Below, in pieces: positions 48,401 through 56,631 of a stretch of 64,000 nt of DNA; position 1 is the stretch's first letter, and each line of letters begins with the position of its first letter. A model generated the notes under the pieces. It made no database searches, was not told where the DNA came from, and saw only the letters and a list, made by a program, of their open reading frames with translations. Source of the stretch: Symsagittifera roscoffensis (taxonomy: Eukaryota; Xenacoelomorpha; Acoela; Convolutidae); contig NC_087062.1 in assembly GCF_963678635.1 (NCBI RefSeq), forward strand, positions 79,921,200 through 79,985,199. Direction: 5' to 3'. Position numbers and translations under genes: made by a program.

Positions 48401-48854
48401 TCTAAATGCTTTCAAGAAAACAGAAAATTGAACTTTATGTGACTATTTTTTCTTTACCCCTGTCTTTAAATATGCTTCAAGTTAAATTCATTATGTTTTA
48501 TTTTTGCAATGGTTCACAATATCTTTAAGTATCGGCACTCATTGTATCAGAATTTTCCAAAATCTTTCTGGTTTATTGAAGCAATCAGATAATAAAATAA
48601 GCACCATTTTCAATATATGCGCTTCTTTTCGGAAGCAGAAGCAACCTTATTTTTTGCGGTGATATCGAAGCCTAAGTGATTTATACCCGTTGCAGACGTG
48701 TCTCGATTAGACGAACAACTCCCTCGGCCAAAGAATGGTCCTTATTTCTGTAGTCTTCGGCTAGAAGAGTCAGAGCATTGATGTTCGGCTTGCTGTTCGT
48801 CCGCAAATCACCCAGCGTGGACTCGTAGTCTTCTAAATCTTCGTCCAGAGGCAT
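23896..48854 (-). CDS. PCF11: PCF11, pre-mRNA cleavage complex II subunit, 14 coding exons
   Basis: PCF11 binds the phosphorylated RNA polymerase II CTD, joins CLP1 in cleavage factor II, and drives mRNA 3'-end cleavage and transcription termination in the nucleus. Exons, in order: 48687-48854, 37423-37548, 36772-37071, 35189-35263, 33873-34984, 33732-33784, 33272-33532, 32423-32479, 31779-32234, 30454-30804, 29940-30135, 25227-25581, 24657-24749, 23896-24495. Every junction is GT-AG and phases close to 1400 codons plus TAA. Human PCF11 is similar in length (about 1550). Residues 1-138 form the CTD-interacting domain, the middle is low-complexity, and two zinc-binding motifs lie at 1067-1089 and 1172-1207. 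Introns 1 (11.1 kb), 11 (4.4 kb) and 3 (1.5 kb) are large; the rest are 88-974 bp. I see no lesion. Confidence 0.93.
24657..24749 (-). CDS. PCF11: PCF11 exon 13 (second zinc finger)
   Basis: Residues 1171-1201. CKICREYFEQFWHVTAEEWH...AIRVEGK is the conserved second zinc module: C1172-x2-C1175 pairs with H1204-x2-C1207 from exon 14. Acceptor GTTTAG|ATATGC, donor AAAG|GTTAGT. Too short for a stand-alone ORF call. Confidence 0.92.
25227..25581 (-). CDS. PCF11: PCF11 exon 12 (first zinc finger)
   Basis: Residues 1052-1170. YRGLQCSSCGMRYP...HLDWHFRQ gives C1067-x2-C1070 and H1085-x3-H1089, the first PCF11 zinc finger. A WF-rich segment (SREWFPLCEDWF) and an acidic/Ser tail follow. The donor chosen is GATGAG|GTGTGT, which keeps phase 0 into exon 13; the frame stays open for ~30 codons beyond it. 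Confidence 0.9.
25810..26260. repeat. Dispersed repeat R1 copy, PCF11 intron 11
   Basis: R1 hallmarks in order: ATAGCCAAaaaACAGTTGG, a TTTGAATTTCAAGA line with CAATTTATGATTG, TTTGAGAAAACTGGATC, and a tail ending CCTGTATATGAGTCTTTGC near 26200. It shares all of these with 28990-29800, 40663-41150 and 63325-63720. Confidence 0.6.
26453..26507 (-). repeat. tRNA-like SINE head
   Basis: On the minus strand TTTGGTCTATTGGTAAAGT looks like a polymerase III box A, followed by GCGTGCTTTGGGAGTC. It is nearly the same as the head at 60369-60429. The box B part is decayed. Confidence 0.45.
26935..28440. repeat. Block A of ~165-bp tandem repeats, intron 11
   Basis: The marker phrase TCTCAGATTTGGCAGGGTAG with following TTTTCGAGAAAA recurs in diverged form near 27215, 27465, 27680, 27850, 28010, 28188 and 28350, with spacing mostly 160-215 bp. 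Other shared parts are GGGCGTAGCCGTTT and CAACCTGTTCTAT. It ends in AAAAGAGACTAG near 28455, which recurs at the end of block C. Confidence 0.65.
28990..29800. repeat. Dispersed repeat R1, two partial copies
   Basis: It starts at CATAGCCAGCAGACAGTTGG and continues through CAATTTATGATTG, CGTATTTGGAGAGTGCA and GAGTCTTCGCTACGTTTATT. A second partial copy follows from ~29480, with TTTCCTTAAGGCTCTTAGAA in short tandem repeat and GAGAAAACTGGATC. It fills most of intron 11 before exon 11. Confidence 0.6.
29940..30135 (-). CDS. PCF11: PCF11 exon 11
   Basis: Residues ~987-1051. An acidic stretch (AEEEEDES) and then ISFEIESLKQ, matching the helix just before the first zinc finger of PCF11. Donor AACA|GTCAGT, phase 2. 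A very long intron (4.4 kb) follows. Confidence 0.9.
30454..30804 (-). CDS. PCF11: PCF11 exon 10
   Basis: Residues ~870-986. It has GPGYGYSPEWDRYYDQHGL, then Pro/Gly/Met-rich sequence, then a helical end DLSSLFNQLIDMG that may be the CLP1-contact region (inferred from position). Acceptor GTTTAG|TTTATC, donor ATGG|GTAGGT. Confidence 0.9.
30818..31085. repeat. Dispersed repeat R1 copy, intron 9
   Basis: It starts at ACATAGCCAATCGAAGATTGG and runs through CCCTTTAAGCTCTCTGAATT and ACCCAACTTGAGAAAACTGG to TTCGAAACTAGAAATC. It is closest to the copy at 40663, which shares the CGAAGATTGG variant. Confidence 0.65.
31312..31733. mobile_element. hAT-like MITE, 422 bp, intron 9
   Basis: Its terminal inverted repeats are CAGGGGCGGAT and ATCCGCCCCTG. 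It is flanked by the perfect 8-bp direct repeat ATCAAGAT (31304-31311 and 31734-31741), the length left by hAT transposases. It has a G-run near the left end and a C-run near the right. Its reading frames give only low-complexity Gly/Pro peptides and it has no transposase, so it is non-autonomous. Confidence 0.9.
31779..32234 (-). CDS. PCF11: PCF11 exon 9 (RG/Pro-rich)
   Basis: Residues ~718-869. Dense in Arg-Gly and Pro (RPPQF, RGPP, PPPPYRGGR), matching the low-complexity RNA-binding-like stretch of PCF11 and a likely target of arginine methylation. Donor GAAA|GTACGC lies 37 bases from the target duplication of a hAT-like MITE in the next intron. Confidence 0.9.
32423..32479 (-). CDS. PCF11: PCF11 exon 8 (57 bp)
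   Basis: Codes DTEKKASTDFDLRNSPGRL. Acceptor TTTTAG|ACACCG, donor CTAG|GTAAAT, phase 1 at both ends, so it could be skipped in frame. Confidence 0.82.
32654..32955. repeat. Direct duplication with TTTTCGTCGGCGATGAAGC motifs, intron 7
   Basis: A ~130-bp unit (TACTGGATGTTTTTATNACTTGG... to GGCTTTTATCGGAAAAT) occurs at about 32675-32780 and 32848-32950. TTTTCGTCGGCGATGAAGC occurs four times (32655, 32777, 32800 and 32821). Confidence 0.8.
33272..33532 (-). CDS. PCF11: PCF11 exon 7
   Basis: Residues ~612-698. DVDYRGIRG is followed by a poly-Gln run, and a predicted helical segment (TPEQVYARAEMLLKSGKLS... to QEQIKEVQRRR). Acceptor CTTCAG|AAAAAG, donor AAAG|GTTGCT. Confidence 0.88.
33732..33784 (-). 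CDS. PCF11: PCF11 exon 6 (53 bp)
   Basis: A short exon coding RTDEEGFIPIKNDVQTG. Acceptor TTTTAG|GAGAAC, donor GGAA|GTAAGT. It joins phase 2 of exon 5 to phase 1 of exon 7 and is needed to keep the frame. Confidence 0.85.
33873..34984 (-). CDS. PCF11: PCF11 exon 5 (long basic low-complexity exon)
   Basis: Residues 224-594. It opens with a DPRLRG motif (238-243) typical of PCF11, then Pro/Ala/Val-rich sequence, then Ser/Arg/Lys-rich charged sequence with RSP-type phosphorylation sites and several likely nuclear localisation clusters (EGKRKRPSG). It ends with an Ala/Leu helix and KPK split by the intron (donor AAA|GTATGC, phase 2). Confidence 0.9.
35189..35263 (-). CDS. PCF11: PCF11 exon 4 (25-codon linker exon)
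   Basis: Residues 199-223, phase 0 at both ends (acceptor TTTTAG|CCATTA, donor AAT|GTTAGT). Ala/Asn/Pro-rich with AMYYGHPAAP. No homologue is known to me. It is supported by its splice signals and open frame and could be alternatively skipped without changing frame. Confidence 0.7.
35350..36690. other. PCF11 intron 3 repeat region
   Basis: It holds a SINE-tail-like core (35355, CACAGAAGCGAAGCTGAGCT), a segment at 35700-35780 shared with 57690-57780 (CATATAGTATCCACNA-type), a tRNA-like head at 36312-36382 and a hairpin-type repeat end near 36640-36684. No exon is supported between 35264 and 36771. Confidence 0.5.
36312..36382 (-). repeat. tRNA-like SINE head
   Basis: The minus strand has ACCTGGCGTAGAGGTAAC (box A-like), ATGCTTGAGACGAC and CTGGATTTGAATCTGG (box B-like). 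The middle matches the head at 61824-61896. Confidence 0.5.
36772..37071 (-). CDS. PCF11: PCF11 exon 3 (end of CID, linker)
   Basis: Residues 99-198. LYKLRTTWNPLFP and SIDSKIKAMDPSWP finish the CID. A Pro/Ala/Gly-rich linker follows, and NIHINPRVYPHF matches the conserved SIHVNP stretch after the vertebrate CID. Donor TTT|GTAAGT. Confidence 0.93.
37423..37548 (-). CDS. PCF11: PCF11 exon 2 (CID core)
   Basis: Residues 57-98, phase 0 at both ends (acceptor TTTAG|GTGGTG, donor AGAGG|GTAAGC). LPLMYLLDSIVKNVG at 63-77 is the signature helix of the CID. Asp70 corresponds to the conserved Asp that contacts the CTD peptide. Confidence 0.95.
37905..38300. mobile_element. hAT-like MITE, 396 bp, intron 1, inverted relative to 31312
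   Basis: It begins CAGGGGCGGAT and ends in a C-run with CCTG, and is flanked by the perfect 8-bp duplication TTTGCGAG (37897-37904 and 38301-38308). The interior matches the MITE at 31312-31733 in reverse orientation, including GGCGCC pairs and CAAATTGATTTTCCGAGCTC. No transposase. Confidence 0.9.
38310..40660. other. PCF11 intron 1, proximal part
   Basis: AT-rich with no exon supported. From ~39640 a ~110-120-bp unit recurs with GTAAGCTGTTGCTNTCGAATCA, GTNGAATTCGG and GAAGACACTGAGCAAGAAA (near 39700, 39790, 40390, 40490 and 40575), forming a loose tandem array. Confidence 0.5.
39640..40650. repeat. Tandem units with AAGCTGTTGCT and GAATTCGG
   Basis: Five units share TAAGCTGTTGCTCTCGAA, AAGTAGAATTCGGG and GACACTGANCAAGAAAGNTGG. 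Two are adjacent near 39700-39870 and three near 40380-40640. Confidence 0.65.
40663..41150. repeat. Dispersed repeat R1 copy, intron 1
   Basis: It runs from CATAGCCAATCGAAGATTGG to the GACTTTGCCTGAGAAAAAAA tail, and is closest to the copy at 30818. Confidence 0.6.
41482..41580 (-). repeat. tRNA-like SINE head with duplicated segment
   Basis: The minus strand ends in CAGGTTCAAATCCGGCG, a good box B. Upstream, AAGGACGTAAGCC occurs twice about 36 bases apart, an internal duplication of the anticodon-arm region. Confidence 0.5.
41640..42660. repeat. Block B of ~165-bp tandem repeats, intron 1
   Basis: Marker phrases recur near 41790 (TTTCAGATTTATCTGGGTAG), 41950, 42123, 42255 (TTTTGGAAGGGTAGTTTTTAG), 42420 (CTCAGATTTGACAGGGTAG) and 42590. 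The units match block A, including GGGCGTGGCCGTTTATGCAG. Confidence 0.65.
42814..42885 (-). repeat. tRNA-like SINE head
   Basis: The minus strand has TAGCTGAGTGGTTAG (box A), an anticodon-loop-like CTTATAA and GATCGAATCC (box B). The stems do not close well, so it is a SINE head and not a working tRNA gene. A tail with AAGCGCAGCTTCGCTTGTGT follows on the minus strand. Confidence 0.5.
43490..43556 (-). repeat. tRNA-like SINE head
   Basis: The minus strand has TGGCGCAGATGAGAGGACGT and GAGGGTTCGGTTTCGG, weak box A and box B. The AACACTAGCC flank is shared with 42890. Confidence 0.4.
45301..45615. repeat. Decayed third copy of the GGGGCGG MITE family
   Basis: The order of sub-motifs follows the MITE at 31312: AAACCAAATTGATTTTCTGAGCTC, TTTTGGGCATTTTTTGGGA, GCGCTCTCTCCTCAA, AAGGCACTTCAGAAAAATTT, and TTCAAAGGGTGGACCATTTG. 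The termini and target duplication are not recognisable. Confidence 0.7.
45983..46510. repeat. Hairpin-ended repeat, copy 1
   Basis: It begins with an imperfect palindrome (45986-46014, arms TTCCG/CAGAA around ACTTTCG-ATA-CGAAAGT) followed by GCTCGGGGTGGG. It ends with GCAGTCGGAACATTCAGGGC and ATACGAGCAG near 46500. The interior has TATGGGGGTTTAAAG and TTTCGCGCTA..AACGCGTAAGCGGAG. Confidence 0.75.
46631..47156. repeat. Hairpin-ended repeat, copy 2
   Basis: Same layout as copy 1, in the same orientation about 650 bp away. The 5' palindrome is perfect here in its outer arms (46634-46662, TTCCG/CGGAA). The 3' end has GGCTTCGCCCTGATACGAGCA. Confidence 0.75.
47310..47742. mobile_element. hAT-like MITE, 433 bp, TIR CAGTGATGTCCA, intron 1
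   Basis: The 12-bp perfect terminal inverted repeats are CAGTGATGTCCA and TGGACATCACTG. Flanks CTCATGTC (47302-47309) and CTCATGCC (47743-47750) are an 8-bp target duplication with one mismatch. The interior has repeated AACCAATTGGTTAA-type palindromes and no transposase. Confidence 0.88.
48687..48854 (-). CDS. PCF11: PCF11 exon 1 (start of CID)
   Basis: Codes residues 1-56. The ATG at 48852-48854 is the first in frame after an upstream TAG and has a purine at -3. EDYESTLGDL and NSKPNINALTLLAEDY match helices 1-2 of the PCF11 CTD-interacting domain. The exon ends in phase 0 at CGG|GTATAA. Confidence 0.88.
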
Positions 48855-51800
48855 TTCCACACCCAATTGGACAAACGACTCAATGCAGCTTACAACGAAA
48901 GACAAAAATCCAGAGACCACTTCAATCCACGCTTGCTAACTAGTTTATCAGAGAAAAGTAATCTGAAAGTTTCATCTTTTTAACTTGCTGTATAACTATA
49001 ACTTCATTTAGCAACTGAATTGTTGATTTAAGCATTTTAAATTTGAAATCTGATTTCATTAACGTTAGCCAAAAGCTTGCACATGTGCACATACTAAGAA
49101 GATTTGTCGATGGTTGCAGAAGCAGCAGAGAACGTTTCGACAACAATTATATTGATAGAAACATTATCAAAAAAGGATTAATTTGTATGTATTTTATTTT
49201 GTTTATTCTAGGTAATTTTTGGGTGAATTAGGGAAGGAGCGAGAGGGAGCAATGAATGTTCCAAAACACCTTCCAATAGCTGAAATATTGTTCAGAATAT
49301 TTACTCGTTGAAACTCGTTACACGAATTTACTCGTTGAAAATATCCAGCGTAGTCTGATTGGCGACTTGCTTAAGTCGTTTTTGCTCTAACTAGAAATTC
49401 AAACATTTTCTTGACACTGAAGATGAAGACTCTCAACTGTTAAAGGTGTTCAGTTTCTAATTTGCATTTCTTTTTTTCACTAATTATATTTTTCTTCCGA
49501 CCACTCAAGAATGAGAAGCAGCTATGGCCTGGGGTGAGTTTGTCCCGCTTTTCAGGTGTCTCAAAAGAGCGGTTTGAAATGTCATTTTTTACCACTATGA
49601 CAATCGATGACAAAAGGGTGGACCCTTGTCTAGTCTTTTGAAATATTTTGAATAATATTTTGTTAACTTTTTTTGATAATTTTTTTCTTGAAAAACATCT
49701 AGGATCAAAGAAATAAATTCAAAGCACATTTAGCAAGAACGTTTAAATTTCACGGGGACCGTAATTGCAGTAACCAAAAAGTTTTGATCTAGACCAATTA
49801 AATTAGGCTATTTTAACAATTTAAGAAAGTCACGGAATATGTATGCTCGGAAAATTTGCGTGGTTTTTTCTCCAGAGAAAATTCTACGTTTTAACTAGCA
49901 ATTTTTTGAAACATCGGAACGATTTCGATGTCTTTAGCTCAAAATTGAAAATATATTTCACCTGCCACAATGGAGGTTATAAAATGGCCGATTTGGGATA
50001 AATAAGGCGCGATTTATCTCTTCCTATCAGAGCGTACGCGGCGAAATTAATATTTTAAATTAAATTTAAGCAGGAAATTTGGTTGGTTTTTACTCGTTAC
50101 CAGACGAAAAAATTATCACTTTTACTTTTCAAAGCGGGTGGGGATAAAAACAGCAGGGATAAAAAGGAACAAAAAAAATCACATTTTTTCAACTTTTTCA
50201 AAATAAAAACGTTTCCATTAGGACGTTAGAAGGCAGTCGTAACATTCAGGGATTCACTCTGATACGAGCATTTTATACTCATTTTAAAACTGCCAAAATG
50301 GACTAACTAATGCGTATTTGCTTTCTGACTTAATATGAACAACGCCATAAGCAGAGATGCTATTGACTTTGAGACTGCACCACTTTTGTTTCTTGGCGTG
50401 ATGAGAGGATCTGAACGAAAGCCTAAAAATTAAATATACTCTATAGCAATTGTAAAGTAGGTATAATCAACAACTATTTTTGCAAAAAAAATTAATAGAA
50501 AAATTTTCAATCAAAAATTTTTTTGCTGACATTTTTTTTGACTTTTGCTCAAAAACTTCGAACACTAATGCTACTGAGAAAAGCAAAATTTTCACGGCCT
50601 AACCTATGAATTAAACTATAAGACTTTTATCAGAACTAATCGCTTTAGTTTTCCTACTCGCTTCACTCAAAGTTAGACAGCTCAAAAAGTCGAACCGGTT
50701 TTTTTCCGCAGTTTTGTATTGAAATTTTTATGTCGTTCGAATCACGACTTACTGTGCTTTAATAACATATATGACACGACCTCATCCAATAATTATTTGT
50801 GGTACTTAATCTTGCGTAGGAAATTGTTCTTAAAAGCAAACGAATAAAAACCAACCCGAAGAGAAAGTCCCTGCCCATTTCTAGTGAACCAACAACAAAT
50901 CAACTTGCTTCTTTGTTTCATGCTTCTATTTTCTAATATTTCTATTCATTGAAAAATCGGATAATTTGGAGATTATACAACCTATTGAGTCCATAACCAA
51001 GATCGCAGAACGAGGGGATATTTAACCTCATTCGCGTTTGTTTTTGTGGCGATGCGGAGCTTTACGTCACTTGCGAAGCCAAAATATATGCCGCTAATCA
51101 TCAGCAGAACATGATTTTAGCAAGCTTACATATTCAAAATTAGTTGATAATTTACATCAAAAAGAGCGACCAAATTTAAAAGATTCATTTATTAAATGCA
51201 ACGCAGGCCCACGAATAATTTTAAAAAATCAGGAACACAATCAATTTTTCGGATATCTCGCGGCATAAAACTTCGTTATGACTATCTCCTGAATAAGAAA
51301 CAGAAAATATCTAATTGTGAAAATTCGTTGGAAATCTTACACATCCGGAAACTTCTTGAAACTTATCTGCATAATTAGGAGTAAGTAAAAAAGTTGGCGT
51401 ATAGAAAGAGACGCTGCATAGCCTCTCATTTTTTCACTCTCATACCATCACGCACATTCACCAGAAAAAAAAAGTATTTTTCATGAATATGGTCGAGCTA
51501 TTTCTGCACAGCGACTGGATCAAAGCAGCACGAAGTTCGACTATATTTATTTAAAAAATACTTTGTTTTTCATTCAAATGCGCGTAATGGTATGACATAA
51601 AAAACTGACTTTTAGTAAATTAATGACAATCGAATTAGGTTGTATTGAAAAAAAAACCTCATTTTAAAACATTTTTATTGAGAAGGAACCGCGAAATGAA
51701 GCTTCTAAGCTTGTTTTACTGGAGAAAAACAAATCTCCACGGATTTTATTTACAGAAACGTTACTTGCTCAAAACTTGACTTCAAATCAAACCAATTTTT

Positions 51801-52620
51801 CTCAACAATGAGTAATCATTTTGCAAATGTCAATTGAATCACGAATTAAGGGATTTTCATATGACATATCTCTCGACTGACACATTCTGACGATTATTTG
51901 TAGAAGCTGGGTTAGGACAAAACAAAAAGACAGTTCCTCCCCTCTTTCATCGGTCCGAACAGAGTAGCCTATTGCTGTGCACAAGGAAAAAAATTATTTA
52001 TAAATTTAATTTTCAAAAAATGATAAAAACCAAAAAAAAATATCAAAACTTTTAAAAATTTATTCTAGATTATTATTTAGAATTTTCATGAAACTTATTT
52101 CGAGCAAACAAAGCGCTAAATGATGCTTCGAATTTTTCCTGGAAATTTTTTTTCCCGGAGTAAAGAAAGTGAGGAATTCGAAAGCAAAAAGGCTGCATTT
52201 TCTTCTCCCAATTAATTACTTCAAACGCATCACAAAAAAATAACTTTAATAATTGATAAAACAGAAAATTGTAGGTTTTCATCCCAAAATACAAAAACTG
52301 AAATATTAGTTTCGAAACTTTAGGATTAATTAAACCTCCGAGAACCCTATGCCTACTTTTCCCACCATTCATCTAATTTCCAACATTCAATGATAATTAT
52401 ATCGAAAACTGAGAAAAACCACTTTAAGGAAGTCGCAGTATATTTTTAAAGTTATTGAGCTAGCCGAATTCTCAGTAAATCTTTCATTATTTTGAAATAA
52501 CTCAGTTTTTGAAACCAAACTAAAAAAACTCAACTCAATGAAAATAAATGATTTTCGAATAGCAACAATTTTTACCCCAAATTTTTGGTCTAAAACAAAC
52601 AAAGGGCACCGACACCATAC
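48855..52620. other. Upstream of PCF11, no gene seen
   Basis: The PCF11 promoter and 5'UTR must lie near 48855-49300, but I see no clear TATA or initiator. There is a hairpin-type repeat copy at 49828-50270 and a SINE-tail-like core near 51050. The remaining ORFs are short and unremarkable. Confidence 0.45.
49828..50270. repeat. Hairpin-ended repeat, copy 3 (older)
   Basis: It shares ACGGAATATGTATGCTCGG, CAAATTGAAAATATATTTCACC, AGAGCGTACGCGGCGAAA and the end GGCAGTCGTAACATTCAGGG..GATACGAGCA with copies 1 and 2, but is more diverged and has lost the 5' palindrome. Confidence 0.65.
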
Positions 52621-52625
52621 GAGAA

Positions 52626-52990
52626 AACAAAAAAATATCCAACATACAGTTGGAAAATTTTCAATAAATCAACGTGACAAAAAATTTCAACTGTCAGGTT
52701 TCAAAGAAAGAGAATCATCTTTAGAAAGTAAGATGTCATCTTAAGACTCTTCAGAATCCTTTGTAATTGACACTTTCTTGATAACACAAACACATTTAGA
52801 GAAAACTAGTTCAATATTTAATTGTGTGAATTCTGAAACTGAAAATCCATTTTTGAAGCTTGCAGTCTTCACGTTTTTTCTTACATGTTCGCTTTCAGAG
52901 AGCCTGGTTTGTCTATCTTTTAGCGAATGAATTTAAAATTAACTTCAAAACATGAGTAAAACCGCGAAAATCAAGTTAGAGCCTGAACAA
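52626..52990. repeat. Dispersed repeat R1 copy, diverged
   Basis: ATATCCAACATACAGTTGG, then TTAGAGAAAACTAG, GCAGTCTTCACGTTTTTTC and ATCTTTTAGCGAATGAATTT follow the R1 order. Confidence 0.5.
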
Positions 52991-54889
52991 TTTTCAGGAC
53001 TTTCTGTTCAAAAAAAGGACAAAATCAACACGACTTCTATCAATGACCTTATTACGTTCATTGACAATTAAATACAAAAGATTTTAACACAGGTGAAGTG
53101 AAGCGTCGCAAAACTTGCAATACAGAGAATTAAAAATTATATATGAAAGTTATATATAATTTCCTTGTTTTTCTATCTTCATAAAAACTGACTTTGAAAT
53201 ATAACCTTAACAAAGCTCCTAGTCAAATAAATCCTTCCAAAAAAAACGAAAATGGCAAGACAAAATTCAAATTATCACGAGCTCGTTGAACTTGTTCAAA
53301 CGTTCCTGCATTCATCGCATCCAAATTTCGGAACATTTTTTGATACTTTACCCAACTGCCAATTTGTCTGTTCAAATGTCACAGCATCAAATTTAGTGGC
53401 AAAAGAAATATACGGTAATTGGCAAATAGTAACCGAGAATATCAGAAATATTTTTGAAAAAATGGAAATCGCATTATTTAAATAAAAACTGTTCTCATGT
53501 CCATTCCCAAAACTTAGACTAAGGCAGACACAAGCGTTAATAGACTATTGCAAAACTAACAGGATTTTGCAATGGCGAACTTAGTCCATCAATTTAAAAG
53601 CCTGCTCATATTCAAAACATTTCCAAGCAAAAACCAGCAAATCTTCATGAAATGCTGTCAATCCAATTTGATTCACAAGACAAAAGCATTACAGACAATT
53701 TAATAAAGCAATCTGAATTTGAAAAACAAGCTTTTGAAAACCAGATTAAATTTTGAAATTTTTTTTTATTTGCGTCTAAATTGGTTACATTTTGAACCAT
53801 CCCCATACTTCCATAGCAGTGTTGTTCGATTCAAAAATTGCCAGTAGACTATAATAATATCAAATAAGCTACTATTCACGCTCAAAAAACCAAGGCTACC
53901 ATAAATACGTATTGAACAATTTATAGGAAACTAAGCTATTTGAGGATAGCCATTTTTTTTTCAAATTTATGAAAAACATAATTACACTTCAAATTATTAT
54001 GACATCTAGCTTTTACAGACCAGATTAAATGTGTAGAATTTAATAACACCAAAGGTATTACAGAAAGAAAAGACATGCCCTATCCTTTCAGATTAAACCT
54101 TAATTTTAATAAAAAGCAAAAAAAATATGGTTCTTTTTATACGATTTCTGATAATCTGGTCAGTCGCTATCCTAATAACAAAAAAATACACATTTTCAGC
54201 ATAAAAACTGCAAAGTTTTCATGGTTTAACAAATAGTTTTTCATGGCTCATATCTCAAGGAATGTATTTACCACACAAATGGCGCCGAGTGCACGAAAAA
54301 ATCATCGAAAAATAAGAATTATACTCCGTTACACCTAGATCAAATAGAAATCTTCAAAAGTTTAGCTTCAAAAAAAAGGAAATTTATTTTTTAACAGATT
54401 TGTAGGAAAACCTGTTTAAGGGGAAAAATCTAGTTCCCGATTACTAGACACTTGCTCTCGCAAGTGCAATAAACGGTCGTCAAAATTGAAACAAATTTTT
54501 TATAAAAGAACACATGTGACCAGCGTCATACAAACGATCTTCAAAACGGTTTTCGAGCATAGCAAAAATTACTTAACTTCAAAAATCGTTCTTGCTACAT
54601 TAACTGAACCGCCGACAAACTAAGCAGTCACATGACACTCCGAACACTTGATTTAATCAAAAAGTACGGTCCAGCTTGCAAAAAGTACGGTCGGAATTAA
54701 AACCTTGGCTTTTGGAGCCTCTAGCTGTTGCTGTCTACTAAAGTAAATGGAAAGCAGAACAACAACAATTAATATTTCTTACACAGAGGCGAAGCGATAC
54801 AACAAAAATATAAAAAACTAGGTGAACCAAAATTTTCGTATGTTTCAAAATAATAAAAGGGTCCAGCTAAAGCTGGAGGTACGTGTTTG

Positions 54890-56100
54890 ACACTTTTGAA
54901 TTTGTTTTACTGATGTGGTATGAAATGGGTAATTTCAAAAAAAGGACTTTTCTCAAAACCTCTTGTTTCTCTACTAAAATAAGTGAGAAGAGTGAAAAAA
55001 TTTACAGATAATGGAATTTTTTTCCAGGACGTAACATTTATATTTCAAAATATGAGAAGCCGCCGGTTCGGTAGAAAAATCATCTCAACTAGTTCTTTCG
55101 GTTGAACCCTTCATTTGATAGGGTAATTTTTAGGAAAAATCAAGAATTTTTGACACAAAGATTCTAAAACTTCACTTTCGATATATGCAAGGTAGTATGC
55201 CGAGGCAACTTCGGTAGAGAAGATTCCCAAAACCGGATTCACCACTGAACCTGAGAACTGGCAGGACAGATTTTACGAAAAGTCAAAAAGTTTCCAATAA
55301 ACTGTCAACGTTTCATAACTTTTTTTGAAAGCAATTATTTTTCTAAAAAAAAATTAGTGCAGCTAATTACAAAGGTAGGCATTAACAACCTGTTAATTCA
55401 ATCCAACCCTTGATGTCACAAATCTGACTTCAAAGGCCACAAATCTGACTCAACAAAGACACAAAATTTGACTTTAACGAGAATAAAAGCCTTTTCTGTA
55501 AAAACATTTCAGCGTAGCTGTTTAAGCAGAGATTCACTCTGCCTGTAATTTCGATTGAACCCAGAAACACATATTTGTGAGAATAATTTTCGAAAAAAAA
55601 TCAAATAGTTTCAAAAAATGGTATAAGAAAACAAAAATTGACTTTTCGGAGAATCCTAGCTTTTTGTAACTAAAAAATTGGGCAGAGCCGCTTATGCAAA
55701 CGGGATTAAAGCATCCTGTAATTTCGAATGCACCCAAAAACTCCAATTTGAAAAAATCAAAAAAACCTAATTTTGACTTTTCCGAGGTTGACTTTGTGAG
55801 ATTTTGTGTCAAAAAAATGGATGTAGTCGCATTTGCAAAGAAGCTTCCCACAACCCGTTTATTGGATTGAACCCAAAAACTAAGATATGGGAGGTACGTT
55901 TTCGAGAAAATTCAAAACGTCTTAAGATGATAAATTTTTTGCGTGAAAAGTTTGTGAGTGGCCGTTGATGCAGGGGAGCTTCCAAATACCTGATATCTCC
56001 ATTGAACCTACAACCTCAGATTTGGGAAGGTACTTTGAGGAAACGAAAAAAATCAAAAAGATGAGTAATATATTCCCCAAAAGATTTTTCGAAGGCTGTA
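54890..56100. repeat. Block C of ~165-bp tandem repeats
   Basis: Marker phrases occur near 55113 (GATAGGGTAATTTTTAGG), 55248, 55407, 55562, 55733, 55875 (GGGAGGTACGTTTTCGAG) and 56010 (CCTCAGATTTGGGAAGGTAC). It is followed at 56115 by AGAAAGAGACTAGG, like the end of block A at 28455. Confidence 0.6.
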
Positions 56101-56631
56101 GACAGATGGGTTAAGTAGAAAGAGACTAGGAGAGTATGCAGGCACAAAAGGGAGTAGGAGATCATTCGATTGCTATCCCTTCTTTGAAAATCGATGGGTT
56201 GTGAAAAAAACTAACATTTTGAAAAAAAAAATTACAAAATGTCTCAAAATATTAAAATAGAAAAAACCCAATTCCACAATTTTCATATTATATCTTTTTA
56301 ACAAATTAGAATTCTAGGCAAACATGCCGATCAAGAAATTCAAGTTAAATCAGCAGCGGAACACAACTTACTAAGCCGATAAAATTACAAGCCGAAATCA
56401 GTTAATCCGGATGAAGTTTTTAGGCGAAAAAAAAAACAGCAAAATATACGAAGTGAAAGCTAGTAAAATTAAAAATTGCATAAGTAATTCAAAACACTAA
56501 AACAAATTACATTAAAAATTGCGAAGAAAAAACAATTGTACGACGTGGTAACTACGCCGACACATTAGCAGACAATCTATAAAACAACATTATTTTGAAT
56601 TGGAATGTTTCCCGTTTGAAAAAAAAAACAG

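Noticed and set aside
53252-53485. 77-codon plus-strand ORF with a reasonable composition
   Set aside because: It has no homologue I know, no neighbouring exon and no repeat support. ORFs of this length are expected by chance in this window.
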